This document shows positions 1 to 6,700 of a stretch of 12,078 nucleotides of DNA, piece by piece; within the stretch, counting starts at the first letter, position 1; every line of letters begins with the position of its first letter. The stretch is taken from assembly GCA_900128395.1 (NCBI GenBank), contig LT649880.1:1-12078 (forward strand), written 5' to 3'. The stretch comes from Stramenopiles sp. TOSAG23-2 (Eukaryota > Sar). The notes below the pieces were generated by a model. It was given only the letters and a program-made list of their open reading frames with translations. It searched no databases and was not told the origin of the DNA. The position numbers were made by a program, and so were the translations under genes.

Positions 1-57
1 CTACTCGATTCCCTTCGTTCTTCCCTGCTACAGCCCATACCTTAAAATATGAGCGTA

Positions 58-136
58 GATATGTACAAAACTAAAACATCCAAAAATATTTTTTCTCTAA
101 ATTTTGGATATGTACAAAACATCCAAAACTATTTTA
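58..136. repeat. Imperfect direct duplication, period about 49 bp
   Basis: The 14-mer GATATGTACAAAAC occurs at 58-71 and again at 107-120. In both copies it is followed by an ACATCCAAAA stretch and a T-rich run, the first copy carrying a few extra bases in between. This looks like one local tandem duplication followed by small indels, not a mobile element, because no coding capacity or terminal inverted repeats are seen. Confidence 0.6.
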
Positions 137-221
137 TATTCTATTCTAGGAATAAGAATATCCGATTTTTTGTAACAAAATCCCAATATCTTCCGATCAA
201 ACAGACCATAAAATTCGTATA

Positions 222-291
222 TTAGTATACTTATAACACCAGCACAATATAAAAGAACAACTATACCATATTAATATTGTTAGTATACTTA
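222..291. repeat. Two copies of a 12-mer with palindromic core AGTATACT
   Basis: TTAGTATACTTA is present at 222-233 and at 280-291. The inner AGTATACT is its own reverse complement, so each copy is a two-fold symmetric site of the sort bound by a dimeric regulator. The copies lie 58 bp apart, more than 550 bases before the ATG at 850. Chance recurrence is possible in AT-rich DNA, and no function is shown. Confidence 0.45.
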
Positions 292-390
292 AAAATTAAT
301 TTCCATTTTTGAAATCCACACGTGCAGATATTATAAAAAGAAACTCTCGCGAAACAAAAAAAACCCGGGCCTTTTTTCGCCTCTCTTTTT

Positions 391-410
391 GAAAGTTAAG
401 TATAACTTTC
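391..410. other. Perfect 8-bp hairpin with 4-base loop
   Basis: GAAAGTTA at 391-398 pairs fully with TAACTTTC at 403-410 around the loop AGTA. It follows a pyrimidine-rich stretch and a GC island (CCCGGGC, 364-370), which is unusual in this AT-rich gap. It could be a transcription end or RNA-processing structure for a gene to the left, or chance. No U-tract follows directly, so a bacterial-type terminator is not claimed. Confidence 0.4.
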
Positions 411-554
411 TGTAGTCTTATATTTTTATCATAGACATAGCAAAGGAAGACGAAAAGACGAAAACGCGAAAACAATTTTATATTTGTTAGCAGTGTTTTT
501 CTTATATACTAACAAGTATAGAGAGAGAGCTGTTACAACTTACACACATCAAAT

Positions 555-566
555 CCTTTTTTTCAG
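555..566 (+). promoter_or_regulatory. Polypyrimidine tract plus CAG, acceptor-like site
   Basis: A run of two C and seven T ends in CAG at 564-566, the classic form of a spliceosomal 3' splice site. It lies about 285 bases before the ATG at 850, so it could end a 5'-UTR intron or be a trans-splice acceptor. Weak donor-like GTATAG or GTATAA strings occur upstream near 398 and 515. No coding evidence tests this, so it is only a candidate. Confidence 0.25.
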
Positions 567-579
567 CTACAGCTTTGGT

Positions 580-648
580 ATGTATGTACCACCTGATGTG
601 TACCTACTATTGGTACTTGTAAATATATATATACATATGGCATTTTAA
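580..648 (+). other. 22-codon upstream ORF in the leader region
   Basis: An ATG 14 bases after the acceptor-like CAG opens a 22-residue reading frame ending in TAA at 646-648. Its peptide starts MYVPPDVYLL and is otherwise hydrophobic. If transcription of the 850 gene starts upstream of 580, this would be an upstream ORF able to dampen translation of the main frame. It is too short for coding statistics and may be chance. Confidence 0.2.
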
Positions 649-708
649 TAATACAATTTGTACCTATAAATTTAATTACTATCCATCATAGATATACATT
701 CAATGACA

Positions 709-735
709 TAATATATATATATATATATATAAATA
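709..735. repeat. TA dinucleotide microsatellite running into TATAAATA
   Basis: About eleven TA units occupy roughly 709-731 and run directly into a TATAAATA string ending at 735, some 115 bases before the ATG at 850. Such a tract can serve as a nucleosome-poor, TATA-bearing promoter core, but here it may simply be a length-variable simple repeat. Confidence 0.6.
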
Positions 736-849
736 CAGAAGTATATCTGCCATCAGGTTAGAGGATATATATTGCACTTCGTATAACATTTATATATTAA
801 TATTATATATAAAAGAAAAACAACAATAATAAGAAATAAAAAAAAAACA

Positions 850-2103
850 ATGTCGTCATATAAACCAAGGTGGGGAAATCGATCGATTAAAATGCCAACG
901 CCACCACCAGATATGTACATGCCAACTGGACCAGTACGTGGAAGGTTTAGGGAAGTATCACCACGTAACTTTAATGCATCGCCAACGATACAGCGTGTGC
1001 AACATCGTGGACGAAATGTAAATTATGCAAATACTGCTGAACAATATAAACGTATGAGTGAACAATATATTGAAGAATTAGGTAAAACAAAACGTATTGG
1101 AGCATCATTATTGGAACAGCTTCCATCTGCATATAAAGCATATAAAGATGCTGATAAACCACTTGGAGTTAAAGTTTATCCAAAGGAATATGTAAAAAAT
1201 AGTTTTGAACCACAACGTTATTTATCACCTCGACAAAATCGTTCATTGCCAGAAAAATCTACTATTGTTAATTTTGAAACTGTTGCTAATAAAGAGACAT
1301 CTGCTTTAGCACGTCAAAGTAATTTAACCCATACAAGCAAAGTATCTAGATTTGTTATGAATCAAGAACCAGATTTTAAAGCATCGTTTCGTAAAAATTT
1401 CGAAGAGGTAAATCAACAAAAAGACGTGATCAAGGATGAAATATTTTCACCAAGAAGAAGCTTACCATTACCAATAACACATCCAATGATGCAAATTAAT
1501 ACATCGCGTAAACGACAATATGCTGGAAAACACAATAATGAACGTAGAGATTCAGATTATTCATCGATAAATGATAAATTACATGTCATGGGTGAACCAG
1601 TAACAGCAGATAATTATTCATTAAAAGGTAATGAAGGCGGTGGGGATACCGCAAGAAGAGATGTTGGCGGGGAAGATGGAAGCAACACTAGTCGTTCATT
1701 TTATTTATCAATGCCAAAATCATTAGGGCGTAAAAAACCATTTGAACAGAAAAAACAATTATATGTAACAAAAGATTGGTCGAAACCACAATATCCTGAT
1801 CCTGGAAATCAACTTGAAAATCATAAACTATATAATATAAAACGTTCCTCTGGTTTACGAGCGCGTGATTTTATATCAGGTGGAAAAGATGTATTATTAA
1901 ATCAAGGTGGTAAAACTGGTGTTGAAATAGTAGATGAATTTAATAAAAATAGTACCAAAATTGGGGCATATAGTCCGGAAAGTGTACATGGTGTAAAAGC
2001 ATCCTATGCACGTGATTCAAAAGCATATAGAAGATCAGAAAGAACATGGGATTCCATGGTTGGTCATAGTCGATATACTAGTAATGGTAATTTTGAATAT
2101 TAG
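850..2103 (+). CDS. Basic low-complexity protein of unknown function
   Basis: I do not recognise this 417-residue protein. The start is well fixed: an in-frame TAA lies at 784-786 and no other in-frame ATG falls between it and the ATG at 850, which has the A-rich leader AAAACA. The protein is rich in Arg, Lys, Ser, Tyr, Asn and Pro, with no signal peptide, no membrane segment and no cysteine motif. It looks largely disordered. SPR tripeptides recur (near residues 36, 126 and 201), each followed by basic residues, a pattern seen in basic, possibly phosphorylated cytoskeletal or nucleic-acid-binding proteins. The N-terminus carries a proline-rich PTPPPDMYMP segment (residues 17-26), which could be a ligand for WW or SH3-type domains. 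A Gly/Asp-rich stretch lies near residues 262-278 and a Tyr/Arg-rich tail ends the protein. It is convergent with the oxygenase gene. A cytoskeleton- or flagellum-associated role is only a guess from composition. Confidence 0.75.
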   Translation: MSSYKPRWGNRSIKMPTPPPDMYMPTGPVRGRFREVSPRNFNASPTIQRVQHRGRNVNYANTAEQYKRMSEQYIEELGKTKRIGASLLEQLPSAYKAYKDADKPLGVKVYPKEYVKNSFEPQRYLSPRQNRSLPEKSTIVNFETVANKETSALARQSNLTHTSKVSRFVMNQEPDFKASFRKNFEEVNQQKDVIKDEIFSPRRSLPLPITHPMMQINTSRKRQYAGKHNNERRDSDYSSINDKLHVMGEPVTADNYSLKGNEGGGDTARRDVGGEDGSNTSRSFYLSMPKSLGRKKPFEQKKQLYVTKDWSKPQYPDPGNQLENHKLYNIKRSSGLRARDFISGGKDVLLNQGGKTGVEIVDEFNKNSTKIGAYSPESVHGVKASYARDSKAYRRSERTWDSMVGHSRYTSNGNFEY

Positions 2104-2358
2104 GAGGAGGACAGACGGGCATACGCTTTTATATAAATTTAGATGTGGGAGAGAGTGAGTTGTGTGTAGGTAAAAATTAAATATCATAAATATCATACTT
2201 TGATTAGAATATTACCCGCACACACAGTTGTTTTAAAATTTTCTCCTTTTTTTTTTAGTTTTTGTATAAATATCTCTCTCTCTCTAACACGTTTTGTTCG
2301 TATATTTTAAAATAAATACGGCGTATTTTACACGCATATCAATATTAAGCTTTTAACA
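2104..2358. other. Convergent 3' gap with CT microsatellite
   Basis: This 255-base gap separates two converging genes and should hold both 3' ends. It contains a T-run near 2248-2258, a (TC)n tract at about 2273-2285 and an AATAAA hexamer at 2311-2316 that could serve the plus-strand gene. No clear opposite-strand poly(A) hexamer stands out. The stop of the plus gene is followed directly by a purine-rich GGAGGAGGA stretch of no known role. The transcripts of the two genes may overlap here. Confidence 0.5.
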
Positions 2359-3144
2359 TCATATACACTTTTGTTGTGTTGGTTGTATTGTTGTTACATT
2401 CTTCTTCGCGTTCATATTTGACGATGGTCCAAAACCATTGATTGGATCTTTAAATTGACATCTCCATTCCATTGATGTACGTGACATATTTGTTTGATTT
2501 TCAATATCATCAAAACGAAAGCTACCATGTACAACAGCATTTTCACCACCACTACGAAATATTACAGCATATCCAAAGTGTAAAGGTATTGATGGATAGA
2601 TTAAACAAGCATTTTTTTCAAATTCTGATATGATAAATTTCTTATCTTTTGTATATATATCTTTCAAACCAATTGTATTTAATAATGTATTTTCATATTT
2701 AATAAATCCTAATTGAAAGTCTGTTAATATTTCAGAAGTTAATGGAAGCCAAATATTTACAAGATCAGAGTGTTCCTGGTCTATATGGAAAAATTGCCCA
2801 GGTTTTTGCACTGGTAGTTGTTTTCGATGCATTAAATCTTTAGTTGCATTACTATTTCGTACAATTAAATGACGTAAGCTATATTTGTTACATATGGGTA
2901 ATATTTCATGAAGCCATTCTTCTAATAAATTTTTAGATGCTTTTACCTCTGCAATATCAAATGTATTATTTAATGGTAAAGTTGTTTGAAATTGTTGTAT
3001 TTTTTCGATAATTGCGTTTGGTAATTTAAATATTTCAACACCATCACGTTTAAAATCATTAAATTGGTATTTTGCTGTCTTTAACGTCATTGTTCTTAAT
3101 CCATTTGGTACTTTATGTTTAATTGTAATAGTAGATGATTTCAT
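2359..3144 (-). CDS. Fe(II)/2-oxoglutarate dioxygenase, phytanoyl-CoA dioxygenase-like
   Basis: This 261-residue protein is likely a non-haem iron oxygenase that couples oxidative decarboxylation of 2-oxoglutarate to hydroxylation of an unknown substrate. Visible evidence is the facial triad of the double-stranded beta-helix fold: HID at residues 120-122 in a GQFFHIDQEHSD context, the distal His in VVHGSFRFDD (H206), and R222 sixteen residues later in SRTSMEWRC, the expected position of the Arg that binds the 2-oxoglutarate carboxylate. The HGS...R.S...R arrangement is typical of the PhyH branch. Length fits a single-domain member (family proteins are usually about 250-350 residues). No signal peptide or membrane segment is seen, so it is probably cytosolic. 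Start: the frame opens after a stop at 3175-3177, and its first ATG is at 3144; an upstream GTG at 3165 is not a credible eukaryotic start. The basic N-terminus (residues 1-25) gives no clear targeting signal. It is divergent from the 3753 receptor gene. Substrate cannot be told. Confidence 0.8.
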   Translation of the reverse strand: MKSSTITIKHKVPNGLRTMTLKTAKYQFNDFKRDGVEIFKLPNAIIEKIQQFQTTLPLNNTFDIAEVKASKNLLEEWLHEILPICNKYSLRHLIVRNSNATKDLMHRKQLPVQKPGQFFHIDQEHSDLVNIWLPLTSEILTDFQLGFIKYENTLLNTIGLKDIYTKDKKFIISEFEKNACLIYPSIPLHFGYAVIFRSGGENAVVHGSFRFDDIENQTNMSRTSMEWRCQFKDPINGFGPSSNMNAKKNVTTIQPTQQKCI

Positions 3145-3409
3145 CTTAAAATGTATAAAATGCACAATAATTATTCAACAAATGATAAATGGTATTTTTT
3201 ATTTTAAAAACATATATATATATATTAGTGTGTGTATGTATACAAGTTTTCTTCCCCCCCCCAATATATTTATAAGTTTTTTTCTCTTTGATAGATATCT
3301 ATTTATATGTTTTTTTATCTGATAAATGATTCTTTGCCCGATCCTTGCAATTCATTCCAATCATTATTCTATTTTTTTACAAAAAAGAAGAAGGACACGC
3401 GGGGGCATC

Positions 3410-3431
3410 GAAGAAGAAGAAGAAGAAGAAG
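3410..3431. repeat. GAA trinucleotide microsatellite
   Basis: Seven GAA units form a purine-only strand in the middle of the divergent promoter, preceded by a GC-rich GGACACGCGGGGGC block. Purine tracts of this kind exclude nucleosomes or bind GAGA-type factors in many eukaryotes. Here only the repeat is seen. Confidence 0.7.
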
Positions 3432-3502
3432 CATTATTATTTCGAATACTTATTAGAGGATAAATAAAACAATAATAAGCAACAATACATTGTAAATATA
3501 CA

Positions 3503-3526
3503 ATATATATATATATATATATATAT
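3503..3526. repeat. (AT)12 microsatellite
   Basis: Twelve uninterrupted AT units lie about 230 bases before the receptor ATG. The tract is self-complementary and likely length-variable between strains. It may help promoter melting, but function is not shown. Confidence 0.75.
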
Positions 3527-3752
3527 CATTCTCTGCAGATAGATATAGATACATATTATTTGGTAACTTAGATATTATTGTTTATAAATTAGTTTTTTGT
3601 TGTGTATCATCTTATAGTATAATTATATATCGTTTTTTTTAAATTAATTAACAAATTTAATAAAATACAGATTTATATCATTTTTGGTTGGATTGGGCTA
3701 ATTAAATTTAAAATTTATTTTGAAATAATAATAATAATAAATAATCATAATC

Positions 3753-6700
3753 ATGCCAAACCATATCATCGTCACCATCGTTATTTTCGTTATAACTATT
3801 GTAAATCATTTATATGTGCCAACATTTGCATCCATTTGTAATCAAAATAATCCTCCAAAAACACCTTGTGATCTAGGTTTTTATTGTTCAAAAGTCATAG
3901 TAGAAGGTGGAAATCAGTGTATTTCTTGTTCAGCGGGTAAATATGCAGATACAACTGACTCGATACCAACTGCTGATGGTTGTAAAAAATGTGCAAAAGG
4001 GCAATATGAAGACGAAGCTGCATCAAGGTCGTGTAAAAAATGTAAAGAAGGTCAGTATGGGGATATTGAGGAATCGACATCATGTAGCAAATGTCCAAAA
4101 GGTAGATTCAATGATATTCGTGGAATGATTAGTGTGAATCAATGTAAAATATGCTCTTCTGGAAGAGCTGGTGAAGTAGAAGGTGGAACAACTTTTGAAG
4201 CTTGTAAGGAATGTCCATCTGGAAAATATGCTTATAGCACAGCTACATCATGTAAAAATTGTAATGTACAATTTCCATTATCAGCAAGAGGAACTACAAA
4301 TTTACCACAATGCAATAATGTTTGTCCTAGTGGAACCTATTTAGCATCAGGAAATCAATGCAACACATGTGTTGCGGGTAAGGTCTTGAAATATTCAACT
4401 GGCATTCATTACTGTGAGGAGTGTGAAGCTGGAAAGTATTCGTTAAGTAATTATATTTTTTGTGCAAATGATGGTGAGAATTGTTTTTGCAAAGGTATAA
4501 TACGTCGATATCATTATAAACGTAATAATTATCCAAATGATATGGAAACTGGGTATAAATATTTAAATGTTTTTGGTACAGTAAAATGCAATTCTGCACT
4601 GTTTGGTGAAAGTGGTACGCCTATTAACAATGGTGTAAATTTAGCATGCTCCTGTTCTGCCTTTAGCACTCAATGTAATGATTGTGAAATTGGTTATTAT
4701 TCTAGTCAACCAGGACAAGAAACATGTAAATCATGTAATCCTGGTCGTGTCAATAGTGTGAAAAGGGAAACATCTTGCAAAGAGTGTGATATTGGTACTG
4801 TGCAACCAGGATACGGAAAATCACAATGTGAAAATTGTGTAGCTGGAAAAGCAGCGATTGATAATTCAAAAGCATGCGTTGAATGCCCAGGTGGTACCTA
4901 CACTGCTGCTAATCTTGAAACTAATTGTAAACAATGTGAAGCTGGCAAATATTCTGAATTAAACATTATGTCCACATCATGTAAAGATTGTAAACCTGGT
5001 AGGAAATCGCCTCCACAAACAGCACCTGTTGATATCCCTAACTCTTACTTGGATAATTGCTACAACAGATGTCCAAAAGGTAGTTATGCGATTAATAGTC
5101 AATGTGCATCATGTGATGGTGGTAAATATAAAAATGATAATGGAGATGATAAAAGTTTATGTATAGATTGTATAAAAGGCAAATACAATTCAGATGGTGG
5201 TGTTTATTTTAAACATCATGAGGAATGTACTCTATGTGCTGGTGGTCGATACTCTTCGATAAAAGGAAGTTTAGAATGCACGTTGTGCAATCCTGGCTAC
5301 GTACTACGAAATATAACAAACAGTCCTTGGAAAGATGAATCAATTGCCTACAAATACCATGATAACTCGAATGATTGTAAAGCATGTGCTGTTGGACAAT
5401 CCACTAATGGTAAGGCTGGGGAACAATTTTGTAGCAATTGTCCAGTGGGTCTATATTCACGTGAAGGTAGTGCAGTTTGTTACGATGCCAGTGGCTTGAT
5501 TGAAGATGAAAGTTTGTACATAGCGGAACAAATGGAATTAATTGCTACTAGACATATCGGGAAAGAAATTCAATATCCGGCAATTAAAATTAGTGGATGT
5601 TTCGTGCCATCGACTGGTGGCCAGTCGCATGCAAATGTTACATGTTCACAAACATATGATGAATCATTAGAAAATGTACCACATGGATATTTTGTTCAAT
5701 GGTCAAATGATAGAGATTTTAAGACATTGATCGGATCATCAAAAGTTGATTTAAATAAACGTTTTAAATTTCACTTTCAAATAAACTTAACAAAAATAGA
5801 TATCATCAATGAAACGTTACATATTAGAGTTGCATCTTACAACAATATGAATGAACAAAATAGGGGTAAATGGAGCTTAGCAGATACATGGCTCAATCGA
5901 CGTGATTGTGATTTTACAAGAGAATTTTTAGACATTGATGGTATACACTTCCAAAATGAAAAGGCACGACTAGTTAATATAGAATCAGGTAAACCAAGCA
6001 CGTGGAAATGCAGGCCGTGCCCTGTTGGTTCGTCGTGTGAAGGTTATTATACATGGCCGGATGTCCGCGCGAAGTTTGGATATTGGCGATACATAGTGGA
6101 AACTGAAATGGCTAAAGATGGTGTGAAACAGGAATCTGTGTCGTTTTTGGAATGTGCTGTCCATGAAGCATGTCTTGGTGCGAAAAATGATGACTTAGCA
6201 TTTAACCTGGTTGAGGTTTCAAATTCAGATACAGTACCACTTGATACATCTGAAAGATGCAATGAATTGCTCGGTTTTCAGGAAGGAAAGCGTTTGTGTG
6301 CTGTTTGTTCAAAAGGGTACCATGTAATGGATACGTTTGGTAATTGTAAAGTTTGTCCAACTGTAGCTGCAATGGTCGTATCACTTTTCTTTACATTCAT
6401 AGCATTGGCTGCATTGCTTGCTTTCATTACATATACAACCGTGAAAGAAGTAGATATACAAAAAAGTCAAGCGGAAGTTATCAAACGAATTATTTTAAAT
6501 TATTTCCAAGTTATTTCGCTTGCAAGTACATTTCCATATGAATGGCCAGAAGAAGTCCGGTTTATATTCACTGGCACTGGTATTTTTTCAAGTATTGGAG
6601 AAAGTCTTATCAGCATTGATTGTATCTTCCGTGACTATGACAAATATGTTGTGTTTTACATCCGTCAAATAGCATTTGCACTGCTTCCAATCTTTGCTGG

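Larger units (their letters stand above)
1..849. other. AT-rich 5' gap and upstream region of the 850 gene
   Basis: No convincing protein or structural RNA gene is visible here. The stretch is very AT-rich and carries the small duplication, palindromes, hairpin, splice-acceptor-like site, short upstream ORF and TA microsatellite listed separately. A CACGTG hexamer (G-box/E-box type) sits at 319-324. TATA-like strings occur at 728-735 and about 804-812, which is plausible core-promoter distance from the ATG at 850, but in DNA this AT-rich such strings are expected by chance. The left end could hold the tail or upstream region of a gene outside the window; nothing in it shows which. Confidence 0.6.
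3145..3752. promoter_or_regulatory. Divergent promoter region between oxygenase and receptor genes
   Basis: These 608 bases lie between two genes that start in opposite directions, so both promoters should be here. The stretch is AT-rich with a chain of simple repeats: TA units at about 3212-3225, nine C at 3254-3262, seven GAA units at 3410-3431, (AT)12 at 3503-3526 and an AAT array just before the receptor ATG (about 3724-3740). The C-run and the GCGGGGGC-like island near 3398-3407 are local GC exceptions. The AAT array also supplies the in-frame stop (3738-3740) that fixes the receptor start. No single TATA or initiator element can be named with confidence. Confidence 0.55.

Noticed and set aside
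1-849. tRNA or other structural RNA gene
   Set aside because: No cloverleaf, T-loop GTTCNA signature or long paired structure was found by eye; only the 8-bp hairpin stands out.
3410-3431. CRISPR-like or coding repeat array in the divergent gap
   Set aside because: It is a plain GAA microsatellite without spacers, and not inside an open frame.
3895-4599. Open frames on both strands over the cysteine-rich region (3895-4098 -, 3907-4128 +, 4327-4599 -)
   Set aside because: They are shadows of the 3753-8309 gene. The real frame has a regular CxxCxxG pattern, while the others have no domain and begin at arbitrary ATGs.
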